A stretch of 64,000 nt of DNA from assembly GCA_003569125.1 (NCBI GenBank), contig BGOG01000007.1, positions 1 to 64,000 on the forward strand, in the 5' to 3' direction. Of the stretch, positions 27,868 through 37,700 are shown in pieces. This DNA comes from Acidimicrobiaceae bacterium (GTDB lineage Bacteria; Actinomycetota; Acidimicrobiia; Acidimicrobiales; Ilumatobacteraceae). The translations under genes were made by a program, and so were the position numbers. Under the pieces are notes generated by a model that saw nothing but the letters and a program-made list of their open reading frames with translations, did not search any database and was not told the origin of the DNA. Positions within the stretch are counted from its first letter, which is position 1, and each line of letters begins with the position of its first letter.

Positions 27868-28711
27868 GTGACGGCTACGAAAAAAGTTTGGTCGAACAGC
27901 TCGGTCACTCGCCGCATGCTCGCCTGGTCATTTAAGTTGCGATGATCTCGGTGCATTTCATGCGGCAAATGTTGGCGTCTACGACGCACTCAATAAGGGT
28001 GTGGCGACTTGTGCTTCGCTGATGGTGCCGGCGCCGTGGGCGCGCCACGCGATTAATTGTTACAACGGCGAAGACATCGGTGTGCACCTCACATTGAATG
28101 CCGAACATGCGAATTATCGATGGGGTTCAATCACCAATTCTCCGTCATTGTCTTCGGGCGAAGGAGGGTTTCCACGCACGATAGACGACCTCTGGGAGCA
28201 CGCCGACCCCGCAGAGGTTTTGCGAGAGTGTCGCGCACAAATTGAACGCGCAATCGCCTGGGGTCTCGACCCAACCCACCTTGCCCCGCACTTGACCGCG
28301 ATTACATTGCGCCCAGAATTTTTTGATATTTATCTTGAATTGGCTGTCGAATTTCGTTTGCCACTCAGGTTGCCAAGTTCGATCAATGAAGAACAAGCGG
28401 GCTTTCCGTTTAGAAAACTTGCGCTTGAAGAAGGCGTAGTGTTTCCGGATTTTTTTGACCACGACTGGCGCTATGGAAGTCGCCAAAGAGTTCTTCAATC
28501 TCTGGACACACTGCAAGCGGGCGTGACCGAGATTCATATTCAACCGTGCATCGATACACCAGAAGTTCGGGCACTCGGCGAAATCGCACAAAGTTGGATA
28601 GACGATTACGAACTTGCAGTCAACGATCAAGAAATTCGCGATGCGATCGACGCAAGTGGCGCAACGATGATCGGTTTTCGCGAGTTGCGTTCGCTGATGC
28701 GAACTAGCTAG
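27868..28711 (+). CDS. ChbG/HpnK (YdjC)-family carbohydrate deacetylase, N-terminal frameshifts
   Basis: The track begins at 28001, inside the gene. Upstream frames supply SLVEQLGHSPHARLV and then SCDDLGAFHAANVGVYDALNKG, whose paired Asp binds metal in this family. The rest has GEDIGVHLTLNAE and THLAPHLTAI with metal His residues. The joins are in the A run at 27880-27885 and the T run near 27931. GTG 27868 is the likely start. Family members remove N-acetyl groups from chito-oligosaccharides or related glycans. It is convergent with the Mca-like gene. Confidence 0.78.
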
Positions 28712-29663
28712 CTATTTAGCACTCTGTTTTATGCCGGCGAAAAGATCGCTTTCAAGATGTTGTGCGTCTGGCGAATAATTATTAAGCAAGACTTCGCCAA
28801 AATCCAATCTTCAAATGGATACACCTCGGCGAGTTCTTCGTCACTCAGGCCAAACCAGAACGGTTCTTTGTCATCTACTTGTGTGGCGTGTGCCCTCAAC
28901 GAACCCGAACGCGCCCAAAGATAATTTTCTATTCGAATTTTTGTCGTTATTCGATCGTCCATGTTTGGGCGACTAAACCACTCTTTGTCGTACGGCGAAG
29001 AGCCGCGCAACCTCAACAACGCCTCGTGTACGGCCGTCAAGCGCGAGCGCGACCAAACCGAGTAATACATTTTCAACGGTTGCCATACTGCCCCGGCATC
29101 TGGATACCAACTCGGGTCACCGGCCCGATCAAATGCCCGAACACTAATTTCGTGAACCTTGACATGATCGGGATGCGGATATCCACGATGGTCGTCGTTA
29201 TAAGTGACTATTACATGGGGCTTTTCGGCGCGAATCAGTTTGACAAGTCGACCAGTGGCTTCATCCATATCTGCCATATGAAAACATGCTGGGTTCAAAT
29301 TTTTTGGACTCTTGTCCATTCCTGAATCGCGATAGCCGAGCATGTGCAATTTATCGAATCCGATTATCTCGACACTGTTCGCCAGTTCAACTGGACGCAC
29401 CGACTCCATTAATTTCTGCTGAGCAACTTCATCGAGCCCGTGAAACGGCATACCTGGTTCTTTGAGTGCAGGATTATTCAGATCGCCTTCTTCTCCACCC
29501 GTGCAACACACCAACACGGTTCGTACTCCGGTTCTCCATACATCGCGAAAGTTGGTGCGCCCTTTGACGCTTCGTCATCAGGGTGAGCGTGAACCGTCAA
29601 TGCACACAATTGGTTGCCATCTAAATCGTGACGAGGTGCCACCTGCGAACTTGATTTTCTCAT
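28712..29663 (-). CDS. mca: PIG-L deacetylase, mycothiol S-conjugate amidase (Mca)-like, two frameshifts
   Basis: Zn-dependent amidase/deacetylase. The 262-aa track ORF lacks both ends. The N-terminus in a neighbouring frame is LCALTVHAHPDDEASKGAPT (Zn motif HPDD), joined near 29528 to VLVCCTGGEEGDLNNP. HPDHVKVH gives the last Zn ligand, and YNDDHRGYPHPDH is typical of Mca/MshB. Near 28790 one T is lost; the restored end reads LLNNYSPDAQHLESDLFAGI, matching the Mca C-terminus, with a stop at 28712. The LNNPALKEPG and ESDLFAGI segments favour Mca (detoxification of mycothiol conjugates) over MshB. Confidence 0.82.
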
Positions 29664-29716
29664 CTCAAGCAGGATAGTGATCTGTTAGTTACATGGCGAT
29701 ACCGTAAACTACAAAC

Positions 29717-30376
29717 ATGATCTCAAAAATCTTGAACCGACTTGAGATCAAGAGCGGCAAGATTTTGTTGCTCTGCATCGCCACCTTTGCGATCTCATCT
29801 TGTTCGACTGATGGCCGTGAACTTCGAGCGCCAGGCGTTGGGCAAGGTGAATCAATAGCAATCGTTGAGACCACTGCCGAGACGACTCCTGCGGCGCAAG
29901 ACACGAGTTTGCAGGCGATATTCACCGTGACTGGCACTTGGCTAGACGGCGGTGCGATCGACACGCGACACACGTGTAGCGGAGCGAACATTTCTCCTTC
30001 ACTGCAAATTTTCAATGCTCCAGTTGACGCCGCGAGTTTGGCGATCACCTTGATCGACCTGGCCGCGCCAGAAAAACCACTCTGGCTATTGGCAAACATA
30101 AGTCCGAGTGAAACTTCAATCCAAGAAGGCGGTCTACCTGCTGGCGCAATTATTGGTGCAACGGCAAATGGCACAAAAATCAACTCTGGCTACAGTGGCC
30201 CGTGCGGCACCGGCAACGAGATGCATGAATATTTGCTCGTTGTATACGCCCTTGACCAAATGCTTGAATTTGATCCAGACCCGAAGTCGCTGAGCGACTC
30301 GCGATTGTTATATGAGGCGATTCAATCCAGCGCCTTCGATTCTGCCGAGACCCGGTTTTTCGCCCAAACCCCGTAG
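29717..30376 (+). CDS. YbhB/YbcL (PEBP-like) lipoprotein
   Basis: 219 aa. A lipoprotein signal (GKILLLCIATFAISSC) ends at Cys about 29, followed by a Thr/Glu-rich linker. The PEBP fold then shows DTRHTCSGANISPSL, the P-loop-like ligand motif of bacterial YbhB proteins, and YSGPCGTGNEMHEYLLVVYAL. The family binds phospho-ligands, but its bacterial role is unclear. It is secreted and anchored on the outer face of the membrane. The Mca-like gene is divergent, so the two promoters share about 50 bases. Confidence 0.82.
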   Translation: MISKILNRLEIKSGKILLLCIATFAISSCSTDGRELRAPGVGQGESIAIVETTAETTPAAQDTSLQAIFTVTGTWLDGGAIDTRHTCSGANISPSLQIFNAPVDAASLAITLIDLAAPEKPLWLLANISPSETSIQEGGLPAGAIIGATANGTKINSGYSGPCGTGNEMHEYLLVVYALDQMLEFDPDPKSLSDSRLLYEAIQSSAFDSAETRFFAQTP

Positions 30377-30437
30377 CCCGCTTGTCGCGTGTAATGATTG
30401 AGGCATAGACCAAAACATCTCATCCCTGCTGACGGCT

Positions 30438-32465
30438 TTGCCGATCTCGCTTTTCGAGACCGACACGGATGGACGGCTGGTTGCGGCTAACGATGCATTC
30501 AGAGCGCTCGCACTGGCTGCAGCACCGCTTGTGGTCGGCACAGCACCGTGGGTGAACGCACAACCACAAGAAAGAACCGCTGCTGAACGCGCTTGGCAAC
30601 TTGCCAAAGAAACTCAGACACCATTTAATTTTGAGTTTCGTCTGTGGCAACCAAATGGTGACCCAATGTGGATTTTGATTTCGACTCAGGCGCAAAAAAA
30701 TAACGCAGGTGCCGTGATTAGTTATATCGGCACGGCTCACGACGTGACGCAAGCAGTCGCCCGACGAATGTTGAGTGAACAACTGATTGGATTACTCGAT
30801 GCATCGCACGATGCCGTTTTGGTGTTCGATCGCAACGGTGCACTGATGTTTGCAAATGACTATGCACAGCAACTTGTTGGGATAAACGAGACGCCCGCAA
30901 ACAGTGACGCGGCGATCCAAACTTTTATTCAAGCGATTCGCGATCAGTTGCCGCGCGAAATTACGACTGGCACGACATCAAATCGCTGGCAAGGTGAGGT
31001 CGGATTTCGCAGTGCAGACGGAATCATGCGCACGCTGGATGTTGTACTTCAAATCGTGCGCGACTCGCAGGGAGCGATCGAACATTATTCGTCGATTGCT
31101 CGCGATATCACCGAATCAAAACAAACGCAAGATGAACTGCAGCGTCAAGCCACACACGACGCACTGACTGGTCTGCCGAATCGGGTTTTGTTTCTACGCA
31201 AACTTGCCGAGGCTCTTGATCGTTCACGAACTCTAAAACGAGGTGTGACTGTTTTATTTGTTGACCTAGACAAACTTAAAGATGTCAATGACACGATCGG
31301 TCACTCGGTTGGCGACCAGTTGATCGTCAATATGTCAAAACGACTCGTCAGCGCGACTCGACCATCAGATGTGGTCGCACGAATTGGTGGCGACGAATTT
31401 GTGATTCTCTGCGACGGTCTCGGCGACGAACAAGTCGCGATGGATGTGGCAAATCGAATGAGAACAGCGGTGACTGGCGAACAAATTCTGCAGGGGTTCG
31501 AAATTACGACCAGCGCAAGTATCGGAATCGCCATGGCCAATGCTTCGTTGCTCGAAGAAATGTCGAGTGCCGATGCGGCTGTCACTTTGTTGCATCACGC
31601 CGACAGCGCAATGTATCTCGCCAAACAACGCGGTCGCGGTCGGTGCGAAATGTATAACGAAGAAATGAGCGCCAACGCCCGAGAGCGAAGTTCTCTAAGT
31701 GCACAACTTGAGCGGGCATTGGCAACGAACCAACTTTTTTTGGTTTACCAGCCGATCGTCTCAACGCACACTGGCCGCATTGCCGGGGCAGAGGCTCTTT
31801 TGCGCTGGCAGCACCCAGACCGCGGAGTGCTGACCCCGCCAGTCTTTCTTTCGCTGGCTGAAGAGTCGGGATTGATCGGCCCAATCGGTGATTGGGTTGG
31901 GCGTCAAGCTTGCGCCGATATGCGTCAATGGCTGGATGCAAAGTCGATCGACAATTCTTTCGTGATGCACATCAATGTCTCGGCGAGACAACTTCGTGAT
32001 GCAACTTTTGTCGAGCGGACAATGGCCTCGTTGCGCGATGCAAAACTCGAGCCGCATCAAGTTGACCTCGAAGTCACGGAAGCAACTCTGCTTGACGACA
32101 AAGGTGGCGTAATGCGAACGCTTAACGCGTTGAGACGGCTCGGCATAAAACTGGCGATTGACGACTTTGGAACCGGGTTCTCGTCACTCGTGAACTTGCG
32201 CAACTTTCCTGCAGATTACCTGAAGCTCGACGGCACATTCATTCGTGATATCGGTTCGCAAGGCAACGATGACCCGATCGTACGTTCAGTAATTCAACTC
32301 GCCCACTCTTTGAACATGTCAGTTGTTGCAGAATGGGTAACCACCGAGGATCAGTCTCAGCGCTTGAAACTTTTGGGCTGCGACTTTGTTCAAGGCAACA
32401 AAATTGGTGTGCCGGTTACGAGCGCCGAATTCTCGCCACTTGCCGCAAAAGCAAGAGCGATTTAA
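30438..32465 (+). CDS. PAS-GGDEF-EAL cyclic-di-GMP synthase/phosphodiesterase
   Basis: 675-aa soluble signalling protein. Two PAS-like domains occupy residues about 1-105 and 112-230. The diguanylate cyclase domain (about 235-405) has an intact GGDEF at 317-321 and RPSD five residues before it, the product-inhibition site. The phosphodiesterase domain has EAL at 452-454, EVTEATLLDD, DDFGTGFSS and YLKLDGTFI, so catalytic residues are present; VVAEWV replaces the usual VVAEGV. No membrane helix is visible, so the PAS domains would sense an intracellular cue. The start is TTG; an upstream in-frame CTG is possible. Confidence 0.9.
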   Translation: MPISLFETDTDGRLVAANDAFRALALAAAPLVVGTAPWVNAQPQERTAAERAWQLAKETQTPFNFEFRLWQPNGDPMWILISTQAQKNNAGAVISYIGTAHDVTQAVARRMLSEQLIGLLDASHDAVLVFDRNGALMFANDYAQQLVGINETPANSDAAIQTFIQAIRDQLPREITTGTTSNRWQGEVGFRSADGIMRTLDVVLQIVRDSQGAIEHYSSIARDITESKQTQDELQRQATHDALTGLPNRVLFLRKLAEALDRSRTLKRGVTVLFVDLDKLKDVNDTIGHSVGDQLIVNMSKRLVSATRPSDVVARIGGDEFVILCDGLGDEQVAMDVANRMRTAVTGEQILQGFEITTSASIGIAMANASLLEEMSSADAAVTLLHHADSAMYLAKQRGRGRCEMYNEEMSANARERSSLSAQLERALATNQLFLVYQPIVSTHTGRIAGAEALLRWQHPDRGVLTPPVFLSLAEESGLIGPIGDWVGRQACADMRQWLDAKSIDNSFVMHINVSARQLRDATFVERTMASLRDAKLEPHQVDLEVTEATLLDDKGGVMRTLNALRRLGIKLAIDDFGTGFSSLVNLRNFPADYLKLDGTFIRDIGSQGNDDPIVRSVIQLAHSLNMSVVAEWVTTEDQSQRLKLLGCDFVQGNKIGVPVTSAEFSPLAAKARAI

Positions 32466-32480
32466 GTTGCTAGCGCTGAA

Positions 32481-32506
32481 CTGCTAATTCTCGCTGCTAA
32501 TTCTCG
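32481..32506. repeat. Exact 13-bp tandem duplication at the LCP stop codon
   Basis: CTGCTAATTCTCG occurs twice in a row (32481-32493 and 32494-32506). The second copy contains the stop codon of the minus-strand LCP gene and the last codons before it. Confidence 0.85.
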
Positions 32507-33507
32507 TCGAGTAATTCGGGTGCTGGGCCTGTGCCGCCAAAAAATGCGAGCACAGGAGCCGCATCTTTTGCCACGCGCAATACAGAATCTTCACCAACTT
32601 GGTCACCATAAACCGCGAGTGAATATCTGCTGATCGCACCTTGGGCCGCTGGCTTAACTTTTTTTGCGAATTCTGTCAAGACAAGATTTTGATCGGTGAT
32701 GATTGAATTAGTTGCGCCGACAAACGCGCTCGAAGCCACAAACGGATTAGATATCACTCGAGTAAGCGCCGAATTCAACATCGAAGCAATGAACTGGCGT
32801 TGCCGCTTGCTGCGACCGATGTCAGACGAACCGTCAATCTGCCACTTATTTTTTACTTTCGTTTCAAAAAATCGACTACGCGCAAACGCCAAAGCACGCA
32901 CACCATTTAGATTGTGGCAACCACCGGGCATAAAGAAACCCGTGTGTTTATCGCGCGACGCAAACTGCGTACAAATTTGCACACCGCCGATTGAGTCGAC
33001 GAGACCCTTGAATCCTTGAAAATCTATTTCCAAGTAGTGATGAATCGGAATACCGAACTCGTTCTGAATTGTGCGCACAAGCACGTCGGTGCCTAACTGG
33101 TAGGCAGTGTTGATTCGGCCAGCCTTTTGGCCATCACCTAATTTGACCCACAAGTCGCGCGGAAACGAGATTAAGGCCCCAGAACCGGTGGCAATGTCAT
33201 AGTGAAAAACCATCAAGGTGTCACTTCGGCGCCCCGAAACTTCATCGTTGCTGCCGATTGTCGCGAAATCAGAATCATTGGGGTCTACGCCCTCTCGCGA
33301 GTCTGAACCAACAAGTAAGTAATTCTCAAACCCAGAACTTGGCGCAGACAACGCCGAAGTCGCAGCCAGATCTCGCCTGACAGTGGCTAACTGAGATTTA
33401 GTTGCGACGACGATTTGCAGTGCCCCGAGACAACTAAACGCCAAAAACAACGTGAATGCCAGTCGCGTTTTGTAACTGCGACCATTTTTAGTTTTCGATC
33501 GCGACAT
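32497..33507 (-). CDS. LytR-CpsA-Psr (LCP) family cell-wall glycopolymer transferase
   Basis: 336-aa membrane-anchored enzyme. One N-terminal helix (LAFTLFLAFSCLGALQIVVA, about residues 16-36) is followed by the extracellular LCP domain: GSDSREGVDPND, DTLMVFHYDIATGSGALISFPRDLWV with the catalytic-type Arg, and FQGFKGLVDSIGGVQICT. LCP proteins attach polyprenyl-linked polymers such as arabinogalactan or teichoic acid to peptidoglycan. With glf and a GlfT2-like gene in the window, a galactan polymer is a reasonable guess. It starts 12 bases after birA. Confidence 0.9.
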   Translation of the reverse strand: MSRSKTKNGRSYKTRLAFTLFLAFSCLGALQIVVATKSQLATVRRDLAATSALSAPSSGFENYLLVGSDSREGVDPNDSDFATIGSNDEVSGRRSDTLMVFHYDIATGSGALISFPRDLWVKLGDGQKAGRINTAYQLGTDVLVRTIQNEFGIPIHHYLEIDFQGFKGLVDSIGGVQICTQFASRDKHTGFFMPGGCHNLNGVRALAFARSRFFETKVKNKWQIDGSSDIGRSKRQRQFIASMLNSALTRVISNPFVASSAFVGATNSIITDQNLVLTEFAKKVKPAAQGAISRYSLAVYGDQVGEDSVLRVAKDAAPVLAFFGGTGPAPELLDEN

Positions 33508-33519
33508 GCGATTACAAAG

Positions 33520-34290
33520 TTAGTCGTGATCGGCGTTGCGAAGGTGCACTACATCACCGGTATCAATAATATGTCGCGCTGATTTATTGCTGGTTTCTAT
33601 AACTATCAATCGACCATCGACGTCTACATCTTGGGCTTGACCGATAATCACAGCGCCGCTTGTTAACTCGACCCTGACTTTTTTGCCAAGTGTGGCGAGT
33701 TTTTCGATGTATTGCTGATGCAGTTCATCCTCACTTAATTTTTCAATTCGGGTTATCTCGCGCAACATCTGTTCGAGCAAGTTCACAGGTGTCGATATTT
33801 TCTCGCCGAAAAATTCACCGAGTGCGACGGCCTCAGGTGGCGACCATCCCACATTGATGCCGATACCAACGACTACGAATTGTTTTTGTTGGTCACCGAC
33901 GCTCAACATGCCACCGAGTTTGCGATCGTCAATTAGTAGATCATTTGGCCACTTCAACTTTAATAATGGCGCAGATTTCATCGATGCGCGATCGCTTGCG
34001 ATAAGTTCTTGGCAAGCATTAGTCGCAGCAAGCGCAACAATTCGAGGCCACGCCGTAAGCGAATTTGCTTCACTGCGAAATAAAAGCGACACCAGAAGAT
34101 TCGTACCTGGCTTTGCTTGCCAAGTTCGATCCAGTCGACCGCGACCAGCAGTCTGATTATCCGCCATTAAAACACTGTGACTCGGAGCGCCAGCCATGGC
34201 GTCGGCGAATAAATCTGTGTTTGTGCTCCCAGTTTCTCGTACCCGGCGTACAAACCAATTTTCTGGCCAGTTGTTATCGGTGCTCGTCAT
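33520..34290 (-). CDS. birA: Biotin--[acetyl-CoA-carboxylase] ligase
   Basis: 256-aa monofunctional biotin protein ligase without the N-terminal repressor helix-turn-helix. Biotinyl-AMP motifs are TAGRGRLDRTWQAKPG and KLKWPNDLLIDDRKLGGML. The C-terminal SH3-like domain is present (VRVELTSGAVIIGQAQDVD). It diverges from the biotin-carrying carboxylase subunit with 18 bases between the starts, so enzyme and substrate are probably regulated together. Confidence 0.92.
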   Translation of the reverse strand: MTSTDNNWPENWFVRRVRETGSTNTDLFADAMAGAPSHSVLMADNQTAGRGRLDRTWQAKPGTNLLVSLLFRSEANSLTAWPRIVALAATNACQELIASDRASMKSAPLLKLKWPNDLLIDDRKLGGMLSVGDQQKQFVVVGIGINVGWSPPEAVALGEFFGEKISTPVNLLEQMLREITRIEKLSEDELHQQYIEKLATLGKKVRVELTSGAVIIGQAQDVDVDGRLIVIETSNKSARHIIDTGDVVHLRNADHD

Positions 34291-34308
34291 CAGCGAGAAT
34301 AGTAACCC

Positions 34309-36066
34309 GTGTTAAAGAAAATCCTGATCGCCAACCGAGGCGAAATCGCCGTGCGAGTGATTCGCACCGCTCGAGAGATGGGCATCGCCACGGTCGCGGT
34401 TTATAGCGAACTCGACCGCAACGCGCTGCATGTGCGTCTCGCCGACGAAGCCTTTGCCCTCGGCGGGACGACCGCCGCCGAGAGTTATCTCAAGACAGAT
34501 GCGATTATCGATGCAATCAAACGAAGTGGCGCCGACGCCGTTCACCCTGGTTATGGGTTTTTTAGCGAGAATGCAGATTTCGCGAAGACGATCACCGACA
34601 TGGGCGTCGCGTTTATCGGTCCACCACCAGCCGCCATCGTCGAGATGGGCGACAAAGTTTCTTCACGCAAAGCAGCCCTTCGCGGTGGTGCACCAATCGT
34701 GCCGGGCACGACAGAATTTCTGAAAAGTGCCGACGAGATTTTGAAGTTCGGCAAGAGTCATGGCTGGCCAGTTGCGATCAAGGCTGCGTTCGGCGGTGGC
34801 GGACGCGGAATGAAAGTTGTGCACGATGAAAAGAGCGTGCAAGAAGCAATGGATTCGGCACAGCGCGAGTCGAAAGCCTTTTTCGGACGCGATGAGATCT
34901 ATGTCGAGAAATATCTGTCTTGGCCGCGACACATCGAGATTCAACTCGTGGGTGACACTCACGGCAATGTCGTCTGGGTTTCGTCACGTGACTGCTCGGC
35001 GCAACGACGCCACCAAAAACTAATCGAAGAAGCACCGGCACCAGCACTGCCAGCGGGCGTCGAAGAAGAGATGGGTGCAGCCGCGGTAAAAGCCGCAAAG
35101 GCAGTCGGTTATTTCAACGCCGGAACTGTTGAATTTATTTATCAGGACGAAGAGTTTTTCTTTTTAGAAATGAACACACGACTACAGGTCGAGCACCCCG
35201 TTACCGAACTGATTACTGGTATCGACTTAGTTGAGTGGCAAATTCGAGTCGCGTCTGGCGAAAAACTGCCAATGACACAAGAGCAAGTTTTGGCGGCGCG
35301 ACGAGGCCATGCAATCGAGGTGCGCATAAACGCCGAGAACCCAACCGCCGGAAAGTTCTTGCCATCGCCGGGGACGATTACAAAACTCACTACACCTGAT
35401 GGTTTTGGTGTTCGCTTTGACGGTGGCTACGAATCTGGCGACACGGTCAGTCAGTACTACGACAACCTCATCGGAAAGTTGATTGTCTGGGGCAAAGACC
35501 GAGAGACCGCGATCGCACGAACGATTCGTGCACTAGAAGAAACCAAGATTGAAGGTCTACATACGACGATTCAAGCCGACTTGGCGATTTTGCGTCATCC
35601 AGATTTCGCAGCGACAAAACACTCGACCAAGTGGGTTGAAGAAACTTTGGATCTGTCGAAAATTATTTCAACGACCGGCGAGACGCAAGCCAATGCCGAA
35701 GGTCTAGTCGAAAAAAATACTGTCGTCGAAGTCAACGGTAAAAGATTCGATGTAAAGGTCTGGGTGCCGCCTTTCGCAGGTGCTGGTGCGGGTGCGACAA
35801 ATACAAAAACTAGGTCAGCATCTCGCAGTGCGAGTCAGTCTGCAACAGCCGCTAGCGGCACGGTGACCGCACCAATGCAAGGCACGGTCATTAAGTTGCT
35901 CGTGACTGAAGGCCAAGTTGTGGCTGAAGGCGACGCGGTCTTGGTGCTTGAAGCAATGAAAATGGAGAATCAAATTCAAGCGGACAAAGCCGGGACGATC
36001 AAAAAAATTAGTTGCAAGGCTGGCGACACCGTTGGTTCTGGTGACGTCCTGCTCGTTATTGAATAA
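34309..36066 (+). CDS. accA3: Acyl-CoA carboxylase alpha subunit (biotin carboxylase plus BCCP)
   Basis: 585-aa biotin-dependent subunit as in actinobacterial AccA1-A3. Biotin carboxylase: KKILIANRGEIAVRVIRTA, the ATP loop FGGGGRGMKVV and LEMNTRLQVEHPVTEL. After a Thr/Ser/Ala linker (about residues 485-510) comes the biotinyl domain with EAMKMENQ, where Lys is biotinylated, about 33 residues from the end. It feeds acetyl- or propionyl-CoA carboxylase; the beta (carboxyltransferase) subunit is not in the window. GTG 34309 with GAATAG about 15 bases upstream suggests a leaderless transcript. Confidence 0.93.
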   Translation: MLKKILIANRGEIAVRVIRTAREMGIATVAVYSELDRNALHVRLADEAFALGGTTAAESYLKTDAIIDAIKRSGADAVHPGYGFFSENADFAKTITDMGVAFIGPPPAAIVEMGDKVSSRKAALRGGAPIVPGTTEFLKSADEILKFGKSHGWPVAIKAAFGGGGRGMKVVHDEKSVQEAMDSAQRESKAFFGRDEIYVEKYLSWPRHIEIQLVGDTHGNVVWVSSRDCSAQRRHQKLIEEAPAPALPAGVEEEMGAAAVKAAKAVGYFNAGTVEFIYQDEEFFFLEMNTRLQVEHPVTELITGIDLVEWQIRVASGEKLPMTQEQVLAARRGHAIEVRINAENPTAGKFLPSPGTITKLTTPDGFGVRFDGGYESGDTVSQYYDNLIGKLIVWGKDRETAIARTIRALEETKIEGLHTTIQADLAILRHPDFAATKHSTKWVEETLDLSKIISTTGETQANAEGLVEKNTVVEVNGKRFDVKVWVPPFAGAGAGATNTKTRSASRSASQSATAASGTVTAPMQGTVIKLLVTEGQVVAEGDAVLVLEAMKMENQIQADKAGTIKKISCKAGDTVGSGDVLLVIE

Positions 36067-36152
36067 CGCTAAATTCGCCCCTATTGCTCGGGTCTGAACG
36101 AATTACAATAGCGATTATCTAATTTCAATCTGATTTCAATGAACCGAGCAAT

Positions 36153-37700
36153 GTGACAACCGAAAACAAAAACGAGCATCTGCTCGCCGACCAACTAGCC
36201 GACCAGAACACAGATAGTCGCACCGGGTTTCACGCTGAGCGCACTCGCAGGCTTTCGGCAATTGACGAATTGCGAACCACTGGTGTCAACCCTTATCCAT
36301 ATCGTTTTGATCGCACCCACACACTCGGCGAATTGCGAGAGAAATTTGCACCATTAGAACCGGGCAACGAAACTGATGAAACAGTTTCGGTCGCTGGGCG
36401 AATCATGCTCAAGCGCGATCAAGGAAAATTGATTTTTGTCACGATCCGTGACCGCAGTGCAGACATTCAGTTGTTTGTTTCTAAATCAGTCGTAGGTGAT
36501 GACCAATTTGATGTGATCAATAATTTAGATCTTGGTGACTGGGTCGGCGCTCATGGGTTGATCATGACCACGCGAAAAGGCGAATTATCTGTCAAAGTTT
36601 CGGCAGTTGATTTGCTTTCAAAATCGCTCCGACCGCTGCCCGATAAATTTCACGGGCTCACCGACATTGATACTCGCTATCGTCAGCGCTACGCCGACTT
36701 AATTGTCAACGACGAAGCGCGTCGCGTATTTGAAGTGCGTCATGCAACCATTTCAAGTTTTAGACGCACTCTCAGCGAGCGCGAATACATCGAAGTAGAA
36801 ACTCCAGTGCTGCACATGGAGGCGGGCGGAGCACACGCTCGGCCATTTGTCACTCACCACAACACACTCGACATGCAGTTGTTCTTGCGCATCGCACTTG
36901 AACTGCACTTAAAGCGACTAATCGTTGGTGGCATGGAGCGCGTATTTGAGATCGGTCGAGTGTTTCGCAACGAAGGTATTTCGACACGACACAACCCAGA
37001 GTTCACAATGATGGAGTCATACCAGGCTTTCGCTGATCACACCGACGTTATGGATTTAACCGAAGTCTTGATTCGCAACGCTGCTCGCGATGCACTCGGC
37101 ACAACATTTGTCGATATTCGTGGCACTGAGTGCGACCTCGCCGAACCGTGGCGTCGCGTGCGAATGATCGATCTCGCTAGTGAGGCTGTCGGCGAAAAAG
37201 TTCATCCGTCACAAAGTGTCGATGCGTTGCGCGCAATCGCAAAAAAACACGGCATCCATACCGAAACGCGTTGGGGTTCTGGGCGGATCATCGAAGAAAT
37301 TTTCGCCGAGAAATCTGAATCAACTTTGATCAAACCAACATTTGTCACGGGTCACCCAGTCGAAATTTCGCCACTCGCGCGTGTCGACCGTGAAGATCCG
37401 TTCTTGACCGAAAGATTTGAACTTTTCGTTGGCACACATGAACTTGCCAATGGCTTCAGCGAATTGAACGATCCGATTGAACAGCGCGAAAGATTCGCCC
37501 AAGAAGCAAAATCAAAAGCAGCTGGCAATCTCGAAGCAGGAACAATCGACGAAGATTATCTGCGCGCACTTGAGTTCGGTCTGCCACCAACAGGTGGTCT
37601 GGGTATCGGCATCGACCGTCTCGTGATGCTGCTCAGTGGCGCAAGCAGCATCAAAGATGTGATTTTGTTTCCGACATTGCGACCAGAGGTGTTCGAATAA
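36153..37700 (+). CDS. lysS: Lysyl-tRNA synthetase, class II
   Basis: 515 aa, the usual length. The N-terminal OB-fold anticodon domain (VSVAGRIMLKRDQGKLIFVTIRD) is followed by class II motifs: motif 2 FEIGRVFRNEGISTRHNPEFTMME and motif 3 GLGIGIDRLVMLLS. GTG 36153 is the start. Its TAA overlaps the ATG of dapD (TAATG), so lysine synthesis and lysine charging are translationally coupled. Confidence 0.95.
   Translation: MTTENKNEHLLADQLADQNTDSRTGFHAERTRRLSAIDELRTTGVNPYPYRFDRTHTLGELREKFAPLEPGNETDETVSVAGRIMLKRDQGKLIFVTIRDRSADIQLFVSKSVVGDDQFDVINNLDLGDWVGAHGLIMTTRKGELSVKVSAVDLLSKSLRPLPDKFHGLTDIDTRYRQRYADLIVNDEARRVFEVRHATISSFRRTLSEREYIEVETPVLHMEAGGAHARPFVTHHNTLDMQLFLRIALELHLKRLIVGGMERVFEIGRVFRNEGISTRHNPEFTMMESYQAFADHTDVMDLTEVLIRNAARDALGTTFVDIRGTECDLAEPWRRVRMIDLASEAVGEKVHPSQSVDALRAIAKKHGIHTETRWGSGRIIEEIFAEKSESTLIKPTFVTGHPVEISPLARVDREDPFLTERFELFVGTHELANGFSELNDPIEQRERFAQEAKSKAAGNLEAGTIDEDYLRALEFGLPPTGGLGIGIDRLVMLLSGASSIKDVILFPTLRPEVFE

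Noticed and set aside
36153-36300. Possible T-box or lysine riboswitch before lysS
   Set aside because: Only 86 bases lie upstream and I see no L-box core or T-box sequence.
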